A DNA stretch of 64,000 nt from Flavobacterium psychrolimnae (GTDB lineage Bacteria; Bacteroidota; Bacteroidia; Flavobacteriales; Flavobacteriaceae). The notes below the pieces were generated by a model. It saw nothing but the letters and a program-made list of their open reading frames with translations. It was not told the DNA's origin and did not search any database. A program made the position numbers and the translations under genes. The first letter of the stretch is position 1. Each line of letters begins with the position of its first letter. Location of the stretch: contig NZ_QNUX01000001.1 of the NCBI RefSeq assembly GCF_003312425.1, forward strand, positions 434,001 to 498,000. The letters are read 5' to 3'. Shown one piece after another: positions 8,146 through 17,215 of this stretch.

Positions 8146-10383
8146 ATGAACCATGCCGCTATGACAGAAATTGATATAGAAAAAGAAAATAAAGCAATTG
8201 CTCAAGAATACAAAGAATTACTTCGTATTAGCTACCAAACGTTAAGTGATGAAGATAAAAAACTCATCCGAAAAGCATTTGACGTTTCTGTAGAAGCACA
8301 TAAAGAACAACGACGAAAATCCGGCGAAGCCTATATTTTTCATCCTATTGCTGTCGCAAAAATTGTTGCTTCAGAAATAGGTTTGGGAGCAACATCTATT
8401 GCAGCTGCATTACTGCATGATGTTGTCGAAGATACACCCACGACTGTTCAGGATATCGAACGTTTGTTTAATCCAAAAGTGGCTCAAATCGTTGAAGGAT
8501 TAACAAAAATATCATTGGTACAAAAAGATCTGAATGTTTCCATGCAAGCAGAGAATTTCCGTAAAATGATATTGACGTTGAACGATGATGTACGCGTAAT
8601 TCTGATTAAACTAGCCGATCGTTTGCACAACATGCAAACAATGGATTCGATGCAAGAGGACAAACAAACCAAAATTGCATCGGAAACCTTATATATTTAT
8701 GCTCCATTAGCGCATAGATTGGGCTTGTATAACATTAAAACCAAACTGGAAGACTTAGGTTTAAAATACACGGAACCTGCTGTTTACAATGATATCGTCA
8801 GTAAAATAAAAGAAACCAAAGAAGAGCAAGATGCTTATATTGCAGATATTTCTAATGTCCTGAAAGCCTCTTTAGATGCCGAAGGAGTTGAATATATCAT
8901 AAAAGGACGTCCAAAATCTATTTATTCTATTCGAAGAAAAATGCAGGCACAAAACGTAAGTTTTGATGAAGTGTATGATAAATTTGCGTTGCGCATTGTA
9001 TACAAAGCGACTCCACATGAAGAGAAATTCGTTGCTTGGAAAATATATTCAATCGTAACAGATCATTACAGACCGAGTCCAAGTCGTTTGCGAGATTGGA
9101 TTTCGTCCCCAAAATCTACCGGTTATGAAGCCTTGCACATTACAGTAATGGGACCAAAAGGGCGATGGGTTGAAGTACAAGTTCGAAGCGAACGTATGGA
9201 TGAAATTGCCGAAAAAGGATATGCCGCACATTACAAATACAAGAACGGGGCTACCGAAGAAAGTGGTCTGGATGTATGGTTAAATTTACTAAAAGAAGCT
9301 TTAGAAAATTCCGAAACAAATGCGGTAGATTTCGTGGAAGATTTCAAGATGAATTTATATTCCAAAGAAATCTTTGTTTTTACTCCAAAAGGAGAAATAA
9401 AATCATTGCCTAAAGGCGCCACTTCTCTGGATTTTGCATTCAGCATTCACTCTGAAATAGGAATTCGAACCAGAGGAACGCGTGTCAATGGAAAATTAGT
9501 TCCTTTGAATTTCGAATTAAAAAGTGGGGATCAAATAGAAGTTATTACTTCACAACATCAAAAACCAACCATTAACTGGCTGGATTATGTGACGACCTCG
9601 AGAGCTAAAACAAAAATTAAAAACGTTCTAAACGAAAACACCAAGAAAATTGGTGAAGAAGGAAAAGAACTGCTCACCAGAAAATTAAAGCATTTAAAAA
9701 TAACGTTGAGCGAACAAGTTATTAACGAATTAGTCAACTTTTTCAAATTAAAAACAAGCCTGGACTTATTCTACAGAGTTGGAATTGGAGCTATTGAAAA
9801 CCAACAGCTCAAGGATTACGCTGCGCAAAAGAGCAATACTTTCATTAATTTTTTCAAAAATAAAATGAAACGCTCTCCAAGCAACACTTCGGATGAGGAT
9901 ATTCACAAACCAGTCATAAGCAGTAATTATGACATGCTCGTTTTTGGGAAAGAACACGACAAGCTGGATTATAAATTATCGCCTTGCTGCAATCCAATTC
10001 CTGGAGATGACGTTTTTGGATTTGTAACAATCAATGAAGGTATAAAAGTGCATAAAAAAGATTGTCCAAACGCCATTGGCATGCAATCAAACTATGCATA
10101 CCGAATCATGTCAGCAAAATGGATTGATTCATCTCAAGAGGAATTTAAAGCCATCATAAACATTACCGGAATGGATGTTCTGGGGCTTACCAACCAATTG
10201 ACAAAAGTGATTTCGAATAATATGCATGTGAATATACAGAGTATTTCTTTGAGCACCGATGCAGGTATTTTTCATGGTCAGGTAGCTGTCATTGTTCAAA
10301 ACAATACGATATTGAAAAAGATGATTAATAACATCAAAAAAATTGATGGAATCGATAAGGTAACACGAGAGTATAAAACATAG
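8146..10383 (+). CDS. rel: bifunctional (p)ppGpp synthetase/hydrolase (RelA/SpoT family, Rel)
   Basis: 745 residues with the full Rel layout: HD hydrolase domain (FHPIAVAK, LLHDVVEDT, about 60-160), synthetase domain (about 230-360; RLRDWISSPKSTGYEALH), TGS (VFTPKGEIKSLPKGATSLDFA, about 405-465), zinc-finger/helical part (SPCCNPIPGDDVFGF) and a C-terminal ACT domain. RLRD stands where bifunctional enzymes have RxKD rather than the EhDD of synthetase-only RelA, and the HD motif is intact, so it should both make and degrade the alarmone. The next ATG, 15 bases in (MTEIDIEKEN), is an equally good start. Global stringent-response regulator; single-gene unit. Confidence 0.96.
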   Translation: MNHAAMTEIDIEKENKAIAQEYKELLRISYQTLSDEDKKLIRKAFDVSVEAHKEQRRKSGEAYIFHPIAVAKIVASEIGLGATSIAAALLHDVVEDTPTTVQDIERLFNPKVAQIVEGLTKISLVQKDLNVSMQAENFRKMILTLNDDVRVILIKLADRLHNMQTMDSMQEDKQTKIASETLYIYAPLAHRLGLYNIKTKLEDLGLKYTEPAVYNDIVSKIKETKEEQDAYIADISNVLKASLDAEGVEYIIKGRPKSIYSIRRKMQAQNVSFDEVYDKFALRIVYKATPHEEKFVAWKIYSIVTDHYRPSPSRLRDWISSPKSTGYEALHITVMGPKGRWVEVQVRSERMDEIAEKGYAAHYKYKNGATEESGLDVWLNLLKEALENSETNAVDFVEDFKMNLYSKEIFVFTPKGEIKSLPKGATSLDFAFSIHSEIGIRTRGTRVNGKLVPLNFELKSGDQIEVITSQHQKPTINWLDYVTTSRAKTKIKNVLNENTKKIGEEGKELLTRKLKHLKITLSEQVINELVNFFKLKTSLDLFYRVGIGAIENQQLKDYAAQKSNTFINFFKNKMKRSPSNTSDEDIHKPVISSNYDMLVFGKEHDKLDYKLSPCCNPIPGDDVFGFVTINEGIKVHKKDCPNAIGMQSNYAYRIMSAKWIDSSQEEFKAIINITGMDVLGLTNQLTKVISNNMHVNIQSISLSTDAGIFHGQVAVIVQNNTILKKMINNIKKIDGIDKVTREYKT

Positions 10384-10404
10384 AAAAGTGGTATTGTTTA
10401 TTGG

Positions 10405-10424
10405 AGTCCGTCTTTCGGATTTTT
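10405..10424 (+). terminator. weak hairpin terminator after rel
   Basis: GTCCG-TCTTT-CGGAT followed by five T. The stem is only four to five pairs, so this is tentative. Confidence 0.35.
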
Positions 10425-10489
10425 AAACGCAAACGGAATAAACTTGAAACTAAACAAACCGGAAACTTTAAACTTTAAACTAAAAAAAT

Positions 10490-10497
10490 TATCTTTG
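10490..10497 (+). promoter_or_regulatory. TAnnTTTG -7 box (TATCTTTG) before the Fur-family gene
   Basis: Perfect consensus match. Only seven bases separate its G from the ATG at 10505, so the transcript would have almost no 5' leader. Confidence 0.7.
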
Positions 10498-10504
10498 CCA
10501 GCAT

Positions 10505-10987
10505 ATGACACTCATTTCCACAGACAACAACAAAAACCAAGAAATTGTAAAAAATGTTTTTACAATGTACCTTGAAAAAAAAGGACATCGCAAAACCCCT
10601 GAACGTTATGCTATCCTTCAGGAAATTTACGATAGCGAAGAACATTTTGATGTAGAAAACCTCTATATCAAAATGAAAAACAAAAACTATCGTGTGAGTC
10701 GGGCCACCCTTTACAATACGATTGAATTATTATTGGACTGTGCTTTAGTGCGCAAACACCAGTTTGGACAAAACCAGGCACATTACGAAAAATCATACTT
10801 TGACAAGCAGCATGATCATATTATCATGACGGATACTGGCGAAGTAATCGAGTTTTGTGATCCCCGAATTCAAAGTATCAAAAAAACAATTGAAGAAATA
10901 TTCGATATAGATATTACCAACCATTCGTTATATCTGTATGGAACTAAGAAACTAAAGAACAACTTGGACGAAGAAAATCGTTCATAA
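10505..10987 (+). CDS. Fur family transcriptional regulator
   Basis: 160 residues. N-terminal winged helix (about 20-90; [17 protein letters not shown], then [15 protein letters not shown] as recognition region) and a C-terminal metal/dimer domain ([20 protein letters not shown], about 104-123). The DNA-binding half is standard for Fur/PerR/Zur proteins. Unlike classical Fur, the first structural CxxC pair after HDH is replaced (MTDT) and no second CxxC exists, so the usual structural zinc site is absent. It is followed 31 bases later by purA and probably transcribed with it. Which metal or signal it senses cannot be read. The start ATG fits the promoter box seven bases upstream. Confidence 0.9.
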   Translation: MTLISTDNNKNQEIVKNVFTMYLEKKGHRKTPERYAILQEIYDSEEHFDVENLYIKMKNKNYRVSRATLYNTIELLLDCALVRKHQFGQNQAHYEKSYFDKQHDHIIMTDTGEVIEFCDPRIQSIKKTIEEIFDIDITNHSLYLYGTKKLKNNLDEENRS

Positions 10988-11018
10988 ACATAAAAACTAA
11001 CTACAAATAACATTCAGA

Positions 11019-12290
11019 ATGACGGTAGATTTATTACTAGGGTTACAATGGGGAGACGAAGGAAAAGGAAAAATTGTTGATGTTTTAACTTCAAAATATG
11101 ACATTATCGCTCGTTTTCAAGGAGGTCCAAATGCAGGACACACTTTGGAATTTGACGGAATAAAACATGTTCTAAGAACAATTCCCTCCGGTATTTTTCA
11201 TAAAACTGCTGTAAACATTATTGGAAACGGAGTTGTGATTGATCCTGTAGTTTTTCAAAAAGAAATCGAAGGTCTTGAAAAATTTAATTTAGACATCAAA
11301 AGCAAATTAATCATTTCAAGAAAAGCGCATTTAATTTTACCAACGCACCGTTTATTAGACGCCGCTTCTGAAGCTTCTAAAGGGAAAGCAAAAATTGGTT
11401 CTACATTAAAAGGAATTGGCCCAACATATATGGACAAAACCGGAAGAAACGGACTTCGTGTAGGTGATATTGAATTAGAAGATTTTGCAGATCGTTACAG
11501 AGCTTTGGCTGATAAGCATGAAGCAATGATAAAATTCTACGATGTTGCTATCCAATATAATCTAGAAGAATTAGAAAAAGAATTTTTTGAAGCCATCGAA
11601 GAACTAAAAAAATTAGATTTTATTGACAGCGAAGAATATTTGCACCAAGCTCAAAAAGCAGGTAAATCAATATTATGTGAAGGTGCTCAAGGTTCATTAT
11701 TAGATGTTGATTTTGGAACGTATCCATTTGTAACTTCATCAAATACTACTGCTGCTGGTGCTTGTACCGGTTTAGGGATTGCTCCAAATAAAATCAAGGA
11801 AGTATACGGGATTTTCAAAGCGTATGTAACACGCGTTGGAAGTGGTCCGTTCCCTACTGAACTTTTTGACGAAGATGGTGCTACTATGGCACGTGTAGGA
11901 AATGAATTTGGTTCTGTAACCGGAAGACAAAGACGTTGTGGCTGGTTAGACTTAGTAGCGCTTAAATATGCTGTTCAGGTTAATGGTGTAACGCAATTGA
12001 TGATGATGAAAGGTGATGTCCTTTCAGGATTTGAAACCTTGAAAGTATGTACAGAATACAATTATAAAGGAGAGAAAATTTCTCATTTCCCTTATAACAT
12101 CGAACCAGAAAATGTAACTCCAGTATATCAGGATTTTAAAGGTTGGAAACAAGATTTAACAGGTATGACAACGTATGATGAATTACCGACAGAGTTGAAA
12201 GAATACATTGCATTCATTGAAAAAGAAGTGGAAGTTCCTATCAAAATAGTTTCTGTAGGTCCAGACAGAAAGCAAACTATTCTAAAATAA
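11019..12290 (+). CDS. purA: adenylosuccinate synthase
   Basis: 423 residues, the normal length. It joins IMP and aspartate using GTP to make adenylosuccinate, the first committed step of AMP synthesis, in the cytoplasm. Signatures: [11 protein letters not shown] near the N-terminus (GTP loop and catalytic Asp), [44 protein letters not shown] and [10 protein letters not shown]. It lies 31 bases after the Fur-family gene, and a strong terminator follows, so the pair forms one transcription unit. Pairing of a Fur-type regulator with purA is a context observation without a known mechanistic link. Confidence 0.98.
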   Translation: MTVDLLLGLQWGDEGKGKIVDVLTSKYDIIARFQGGPNAGHTLEFDGIKHVLRTIPSGIFHKTAVNIIGNGVVIDPVVFQKEIEGLEKFNLDIKSKLIISRKAHLILPTHRLLDAASEASKGKAKIGSTLKGIGPTYMDKTGRNGLRVGDIELEDFADRYRALADKHEAMIKFYDVAIQYNLEELEKEFFEAIEELKKLDFIDSEEYLHQAQKAGKSILCEGAQGSLLDVDFGTYPFVTSSNTTAAGACTGLGIAPNKIKEVYGIFKAYVTRVGSGPFPTELFDEDGATMARVGNEFGSVTGRQRRCGWLDLVALKYAVQVNGVTQLMMMKGDVLSGFETLKVCTEYNYKGEKISHFPYNIEPENVTPVYQDFKGWKQDLTGMTTYDELPTELKEYIAFIEKEVEVPIKIVSVGPDRKQTILK

Positions 12291-12300
12291 GATTACCACA

Positions 12301-12329
12301 CGTCCCGATAAATCGGGACGTTTTTTTTT
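12301..12329 (+). terminator. intrinsic terminator of purA
   Basis: Perfect 8-bp stem CGTCCCGA / TCGGGACG with TAAA loop followed by nine T, starting 10 bases after the purA stop. Confidence 0.92.
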
Positions 12330-12330
12330 C

Positions 12331-12362
12331 CTCTCCCCAACCCTCTCCAAAGGAAAGGGAGT
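12331..12362. repeat. 'CTCTCCCCAACCCTCTCCAAAGG' type intergenic repeat
   Basis: A C-rich patch in otherwise AT-rich DNA, containing CCTCTCC-AAAGGAAAGGGAG, which can fold on itself. A related pair in opposite orientations occurs at 50020-50123. The type is familiar as a dispersed intergenic repeat of Bacteroidetes. Confidence 0.6.
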
Positions 12363-12429
12363 CGAGACTGGATTATTTTTTACTAATAATTTTCTACCTA
12401 AACAGAAAAAAAATACTTTCAATACATCC

Positions 12430-13011
12430 ATGAAAAATCCAAGTATCAAAATACAAAAAACAGAATTGCTATCTGACAATTGGTATATCTTAAACAAAGT
12501 AACTTTTGACTATCAAAAAAAAGACGACTCTTGGATTACCCAAAAAAGAGAAGTTTATGATAGAGGAAACGGAGCTGCCATTTTACTTTATAATACAAAG
12601 CAAAAAACAGTTATTCTAACGCGTCAGTTTCGCTTGCCAACCTACCTTAACGGAAATGAAACCGGAATGATGATTGAGGTTTGCGCCGGACTTTTGGATG
12701 CAGACAATCCCGAGCAATGCATCATTCGAGAAACCGAAGAAGAAACAGGATACCGCATTACTAAAGTCAAAAAGGTGATGGAAACCTATATGTCTCCCGG
12801 TGCGGTAACTGAAATTTTATATTTATTTGTTGGTGAATATGATGAATCCATGAAAGTAAGCGACGGTGGCGGAGTAGCACATGAAGAAGAAAATATTGAT
12901 GTAATGGAAATGTCTTTTGACGAAGCATATGCTATGATTGAATCTGGTAAAATGCAAGACGCAAAGACGATTATGTTGTTACAATATGCAAAAATTCATA
13001 ATTTGGTTTAA
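12430..13011 (+). CDS. nudK: NUDIX hydrolase, GDP-mannose pyrophosphatase (NudK)
   Basis: 193 residues, close to E. coli NudK (191). Characteristic features are KVTFDYQ near residue 20, [25 protein letters not shown] and the NUDIX region beginning [12 protein letters not shown] at about residue 87, which continues into RETEEETGY. NudK cleaves GDP-mannose and related nucleotide sugars to GMP and sugar phosphate. The first glutamate of the NUDIX consensus is Asn here (DADN), while the metal-binding REtEEE core is intact. It starts 101 bases beyond the purA terminator and overlaps the next gene by one base (TAATG), suggesting a two-gene unit with the EamA transporter. Confidence 0.9.
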   Translation: MKNPSIKIQKTELLSDNWYILNKVTFDYQKKDDSWITQKREVYDRGNGAAILLYNTKQKTVILTRQFRLPTYLNGNETGMMIEVCAGLLDADNPEQCIIRETEEETGYRITKVKKVMETYMSPGAVTEILYLFVGEYDESMKVSDGGGVAHEEENIDVMEMSFDEAYAMIESGKMQDAKTIMLLQYAKIHNLV

Positions 13012-13892
13012 TGAGCAATACGAGTAAAGGAGTTTTATTTGCCTTATTTGCTACCTTGCTATGGTCCGTAAATATGGTAATTGCCAGTGGCATAAAAGGT
13101 CACATTCCTCCTGTTGGATTGGCTTTTTGGCGCTGGACGGTTGCTTGTATTGTTTTGGCTCCATTTGCTATAAAAAGCACTTATGAAAATTTCAAAATCG
13201 TAAAGAAACACATTCGATATCTTACGCTTACGGCAGTATTGGGCATCACTATTTTTAATACGCTGATTTACTTTGCAGGAAAAACAACGAGTGCAGTCAA
13301 CTTATCGTTAATCGCCATTTCGATTCCGTTATTTATTGTTGTCCTCTCCAGAATTATTTTTAAAGAGAAAGTGTCTAATATAAAAATAGCGGGAATTGTA
13401 ACCATAATCACAGGAGTTCTAGTGCTTATTTCCAAAGGTTCATTAGAAGCATTACTCCATATCAACTTTACCATTGGAGATTTACTAATGCTTGTAGCTT
13501 GCTTCTTTTTTGCTTATTACACGATATTAGTGCGACAAAAACCAGATGAATTAACACCTAAAGTATTCTTGTTTAGTGTTTTCGTAATTGGTACAATTTT
13601 ACTGTTCCCTTTTTATATGTATGAACACGTTTATTATAAAAAAGTTATTTTTGACACTAAAACAGTCTTGGTAACCACATACGTTGGCGTTTGCGCTTCC
13701 TTAATTTCATTTTATTTATGGAACGAAGCCATTCGGTTAATTGGGACGTCAAAAACAGCCTTGATTTATTATTTGATTCCGGTATTCAGTGGAATTCTGG
13801 CGTATTTTTTTCTTAACCAAGCCATTTTACTAACCCAAATCATAAGTATGGGAATCATTATTTCCGGGTTATTAATTACCAACAAAAAGTAA
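13011..13892 (+). CDS. DMT superfamily transporter, EamA family
   Basis: 293 residues with about ten hydrophobic helices arranged as two EamA repeats. The first opens GVLFALFATLLWSVNMVIASGI, with GLAFWRW after it; the second covers about 150-290 (DLLMLVACFFFAYYTILVRQK, LWNEAIRLIGTSKTALIYYLIPVFSG). Family members export amino acids, metabolites or drugs across the inner membrane; the substrate cannot be deduced. It is coupled to nudK by a one-base overlap and ends at a hairpin shared with the convergent peroxiredoxin gene. Confidence 0.88.
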   Translation: MSNTSKGVLFALFATLLWSVNMVIASGIKGHIPPVGLAFWRWTVACIVLAPFAIKSTYENFKIVKKHIRYLTLTAVLGITIFNTLIYFAGKTTSAVNLSLIAISIPLFIVVLSRIIFKEKVSNIKIAGIVTIITGVLVLISKGSLEALLHINFTIGDLLMLVACFFFAYYTILVRQKPDELTPKVFLFSVFVIGTILLFPFYMYEHVYYKKVIFDTKTVLVTTYVGVCASLISFYLWNEAIRLIGTSKTALIYYLIPVFSGILAYFFLNQAILLTQIISMGIIISGLLITNKK

Positions 13893-13910
13893 AACATTAA
13901 ACTTTTGACA

Positions 13911-13956
13911 AAACAAAAAAACAGAATTAAAATAAATTAATTCTGCTTTTTTGTTT
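13911..13956. terminator. bidirectional terminator between EamA gene and peroxiredoxin
   Basis: A near-perfect 20-bp inverted repeat (AACAGAATTAA / TTAATTCTG core, A-rich before and T-rich after) between convergent genes, giving T-runs in both directions. Confidence 0.85.
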
Positions 13957-13976
13957 AAAAGATATACTGAAAATTA

Positions 13977-14615
13977 CTATTTATTGGGCTGTGGTGTCAT
14001 TCTTAAATAGGGCTTTACTCTTTCGTATCCTTTGGGAAATTTAGCAGCAATATCTTCGTCCTTAACCGAGGTCGAGATTACCACTTTATCACCATCCTTC
14101 CAGTTTGCCGGCGTTGCTACGCTGTATTTTGCTGTCAATTGCAAACTATCAATTACACGCAATAATTCATCGAAATTTCTACCTGTTGATGCAGGATATG
14201 TTAGCGTTAATTTTATTTTCTTGTCAGGTGCAATTATAAAAACCGAACGAACCGTGAAACTCTCACTCGCATTGGGATGAATCATATCATATAATTCAGC
14301 AATATGCTTGTCTTCATCGGCAATTATTGGGAAATTTACAGTTGTATTTTGAGTTTCATTGATGTCTTTAATCCACTCCATATGCGAATCTACACCATCA
14401 ACACTCAATGCGATTACTTTTACATTTCGTTTTTCAAATTCAGGATAATAATTCGCAACAGTTCCTAGCTCAGTGGTGCAAACAGGTGTGAAATCAGCCG
14501 GATGGGAGAAAAGAACTCCCCAAGAATCACCTAACCATTCATGAAATTTTATTTTTCCTTGTGACGTTTCTGCTTCAAAATCAGGAGCAATATCGCCTAA
14601 TCGTAATGTTGCCAT
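13977..14615 (-). CDS. 1-Cys peroxiredoxin (Prx6 family)
   Basis: 212 residues. The thioredoxin-fold N-terminal half carries the peroxidatic cysteine in HPADFTPVCTTELG (Cys46). This is the only cysteine in the protein, so no resolving cysteine is present. The C-terminal half with SVATPANWKDGDKVVI and KFPKGY is the Prx6-type extension. It reduces peroxides, with resolution by an outside thiol. Conserved Arg is seen in FTVRSVFIIAPDKK. Single gene facing the EamA gene; the upstream region has no perfect -7 box (TACCTTAC is the nearest). Confidence 0.95.
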   Translation of the reverse strand: MATLRLGDIAPDFEAETSQGKIKFHEWLGDSWGVLFSHPADFTPVCTTELGTVANYYPEFEKRNVKVIALSVDGVDSHMEWIKDINETQNTTVNFPIIADEDKHIAELYDMIHPNASESFTVRSVFIIAPDKKIKLTLTYPASTGRNFDELLRVIDSLQLTAKYSVATPANWKDGDKVVISTSVKDEDIAAKFPKGYERVKPYLRMTPQPNK

Positions 14616-14759
14616 AGTAATTTAATTTATTGATTAGTAACACTGTAAGGTATTGAAATAAAAGCAATAAAGCAGAAATCTAATCTTAAAATTGTACTAA
14701 TGTTTATGGAAAACAGAAAGCAATACTTCTAAAAAATGTCATTAGGGAACCAAATGCCC

Positions 14760-14860
14760 TAGCCCTGATCGCAACGGCATCTCCCGATTTAGAAAAACAA
14801 GGCTTTTTCAGCCGTAGTTTTTATTAATCTGGAATACAGTGCAGAGCAGGAAACAGCTCC
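14760..14860 (+). repeat. dispersed intergenic element TAGCCC...AGCTCC, copy E
   Basis: Starts TAGCCCTGAT and ends GGAAACAGCTCC, the same ends as the copies at 22011, 29226, 35386 and 49569. The interior differs, with a short stem around GGCTTTTTCAGCC. It lies 3' of the Fsr-like gene (which reads leftward) and upstream of the peroxiredoxin gene. Confidence 0.7.
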
Positions 14861-14871
14861 TAAAAGAAGTG

Positions 14872-16083
14872 TTATTTTTTCTTTAAATTGGGTAAAAAGA
14901 GGGCTATAATCCCTATCAGAGGCAAATAGGCACAAAGATAATACACGTACGTTATGCTGGTGTGATCTGCAAGATTCCCCAATAAAGCGGAACCCAAACC
15001 ACCCATTCCAAAGGCAAAACCATAGAAAAGACCAGAAACCATTCCGAGTTTTTTAGGCAATAATTCTTGCGCATAAACCAAGATAGCTGGAAATGCAGAG
15101 GAAATTATGATTCCAATTACAACTGACAAAACGCCTGTCCAAAACAAATCGACATACGGCAACAATAAAGTGAAAGGCGCTGCTCCCAAGACAGAAAACC
15201 AAATCACGTATTTTCTTCCAAATTTATCGCCTATCGGTCCGCCAATTAACGTTCCAATAGCACAAGAAGCCAAAAACAAAACCAAATGAAATTGCGCTTC
15301 CTGAACCGATAATCCAAATTTTTCGATTAAATAAAAGGTGAAATAACTGGACATACTGGCCATGTAAAAGAATTTTGAAAATATCAAAACCAGCAAAATT
15401 CCCACCGAAATTACAATCTTCTTTTGGGACAAATTGGGCAAATCGATTACCTTTTTCTTTGCACTTCTTAAACTTAAATGGTTTTGGTACCAAAGCGCAA
15501 TTCTACTTAAAACAATCAATCCGATGATGGCAACAACCACAAACCAAATGATATAATATTGTGAATTTGGAACTACAATTAAGGCAACTAATAAAGGTCC
15601 GATTGCAGTTCCGGCGTTCCCTCCCAACTGAAAAATGGATTGTGCCAAACCTCGCTTTCCACCTGATGCCAAAAAGGAGATTCGGGAAGCTTCAGGATGA
15701 AAAATAGAAGAACCAATTCCGACTAAAACCACCGAAATTATAATCATTTCAAAACTGGAAGCGTACGACAAACATACAATTCCGGATAAAGTAAACAGCA
15801 TTCCAAAAATTTGAGAAAAAGGCTTTGGTCTTTTATCGGTATACAAACCAACCAAAGGCTGCAATATAGAGGCCGCCAATTGATACGCCAAAGTGATTAA
15901 TCCGATTTGTGTAAACGTTAAATTGAAATTTTCTTTTAAAATAGGATATGCCGCCGGAATTACTGACTGCAATAAATCATTCAATAAATGGGCAAATGCA
16001 ATCGAAAATAGAATGGAATAAACTGTTTGCTGCGCAATAGGAGTTGTTTCTGATTTAGAAACAGTATCAAGAGATGCATTCAT
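14872..16083 (-). CDS. fsr: MFS transporter, fosmidomycin-resistance (Fsr) type
   Basis: 403 residues, 12 predicted membrane segments. Several blocks match E. coli Fsr closely: AHLLNDLLQSVIPAAYPIL, LTFTQIGLITLAYQLAAS, LQPLVGLYTDKRPKP, GIGSSIFHPEASR and GLAQSIFQLGGNAGTAIGP. Fsr is a proton-driven exporter first identified through fosmidomycin resistance; the natural substrate here is unknown. The charged MFS loop-2/3 signature is GLYTDKRPKP, with GGPIGDKFGRK in the second half. The gene is separated from the AEC carrier by about 50 bases and could share its transcript. Confidence 0.9.
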   Translation of the reverse strand: MNASLDTVSKSETTPIAQQTVYSILFSIAFAHLLNDLLQSVIPAAYPILKENFNLTFTQIGLITLAYQLAASILQPLVGLYTDKRPKPFSQIFGMLFTLSGIVCLSYASSFEMIIISVVLVGIGSSIFHPEASRISFLASGGKRGLAQSIFQLGGNAGTAIGPLLVALIVVPNSQYYIIWFVVVAIIGLIVLSRIALWYQNHLSLRSAKKKVIDLPNLSQKKIVISVGILLVLIFSKFFYMASMSSYFTFYLIEKFGLSVQEAQFHLVLFLASCAIGTLIGGPIGDKFGRKYVIWFSVLGAAPFTLLLPYVDLFWTGVLSVVIGIIISSAFPAILVYAQELLPKKLGMVSGLFYGFAFGMGGLGSALLGNLADHTSITYVYYLCAYLPLIGIIALFLPNLKKK

Positions 16084-16134
16084 GTTTTATAAAACTTTAT
16101 TACTAATTATTGGTTCAGATTTAGGCTTTAAAAA

Positions 16135-17046
16135 TTAAACATACTGAACCACAAAATACCAAAACAACAAGGTGATAAACGATAATGGAATTCCAAAACC
16201 AATCATCATACTACTTAAACGGGGTTTTAAACCATGTGTGGACGCTAAAATACAAGCCGTTATCATAGGCGCCATTGCTGACTCCATTATAGCAACTTGA
16301 ATAACTTTAGAATGCTGTTGCAAAATTAAGACATACAACACGTAAATGAGAGCCGGAGTTAATATTAATTTATACAAAAGTCCGAGTCCTAAAAATTTCC
16401 AATGCTGGCTTTTACGTTCAAAACGTAGTTGCAAACCAACAGAAAGTAAAGCCAAAGGTGTTACTCCACTTCCCAATTTTTGGAATAAAAGCTGTAAGTA
16501 TTCATGGAAATCGACATTAAAAACATTCATCAAACAGGCAATCAAAAAAGTTATAAATGGCGGAAAGAGTAGAATTTTTTTAGCGATTTGAAAACCATTC
16601 GGATTACCACTGGAATATAAAGTTGCCACTAGAATTCCCAAGGTAGAAAGTACCACAAAAGAACCGGGTTGATCGACTAAAATAGCCGTTTTCAAACCTT
16701 CTTCTCCATATAATGCTTCAATTATTGGGAAACCTAAAAAGGAAGTATTACCTAAGCCAGCCGTTAAAATTAAACAACCAATAAGCTTTTTAGACCAACC
16801 GAATTTGGCACCTAAAAAACTAAAAAGCAAATAGGAAACAACAAAACCAATCCAAGCAACTCCAATTGGGAACAGCAATTCATTGCTCCATTTTATTTTT
16901 GGGATATAATATAAAGCCAGCGCTGGAAGACAAATGTAAATAACAATCTTGTTTAACAGCTTGTAAATACTTACAGGAAAACCCTTTATATTTTGGAATA
17001 CAATGCCTAGGAATAAAAAAACAAAGATTAGGATGAAGTTGGTCAT
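16135..17046 (-). CDS. AEC family transporter (auxin efflux carrier-like)
   Basis: 303 residues from the preferred start. Ten hydrophobic helices in two halves of the AEC/malate permease pattern (FLGIVFQNIKGFP at the start; GLGNTSFLGFPIIEALYGEEG in the middle; ESAMAPMITACILASTHGL near the end). Bacterial members carry malate, malonate or similar acids, but specificity is unclear. The frame extends to an ATG at 17133, but a TAnnTTTG box lies at 17061-17054 and ends seven bases before ATG 17046, so transcription begins at or just before the latter. The conserved sequence begins MTNFILIFVF there. Confidence 0.88.
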   Translation of the reverse strand: MTNFILIFVFLFLGIVFQNIKGFPVSIYKLLNKIVIYICLPALALYYIPKIKWSNELLFPIGVAWIGFVVSYLLFSFLGAKFGWSKKLIGCLILTAGLGNTSFLGFPIIEALYGEEGLKTAILVDQPGSFVVLSTLGILVATLYSSGNPNGFQIAKKILLFPPFITFLIACLMNVFNVDFHEYLQLLFQKLGSGVTPLALLSVGLQLRFERKSQHWKFLGLGLLYKLILTPALIYVLYVLILQQHSKVIQVAIMESAMAPMITACILASTHGLKPRLSSMMIGFGIPLSFITLLFWYFVVQYV

Positions 17047-17053
17047 AATACCG

Positions 17054-17061
17054 CAAAGATA
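17054..17061 (-). promoter_or_regulatory. TATCTTTG -7 box of AEC transporter gene
   Basis: Perfect TAnnTTTG on the minus strand. Seven bases separate it from the ATG at 17046, the same spacing as in the Fur-family gene, so the transcript would be nearly leaderless. This decides between the two possible starts. Confidence 0.7.
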
Positions 17062-17207
17062 TTGACTAATGAGAAATAAAATGATTTCAAAAAAATAAAA
17101 TTTGTGATATATCCTTCGTAAAAGAGGAACCATCTAAATGAAATGACATTTTAAGAGAATGACCGTCTATTCAAGATAGTTTTTATTATTTTTACTATTC
17201 TAAAAAA

Positions 17208-17215
17208 TAGTTTTG
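17208..17215 (+). promoter_or_regulatory. TAGTTTTG box overlapping the only available meaB start
   Basis: Matches TAnnTTTG, but the TTG used as start of meaB (17213-17215) is its last three bases. Either the box is accidental or the true start codon is unconventional and lies downstream. Confidence 0.4.
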
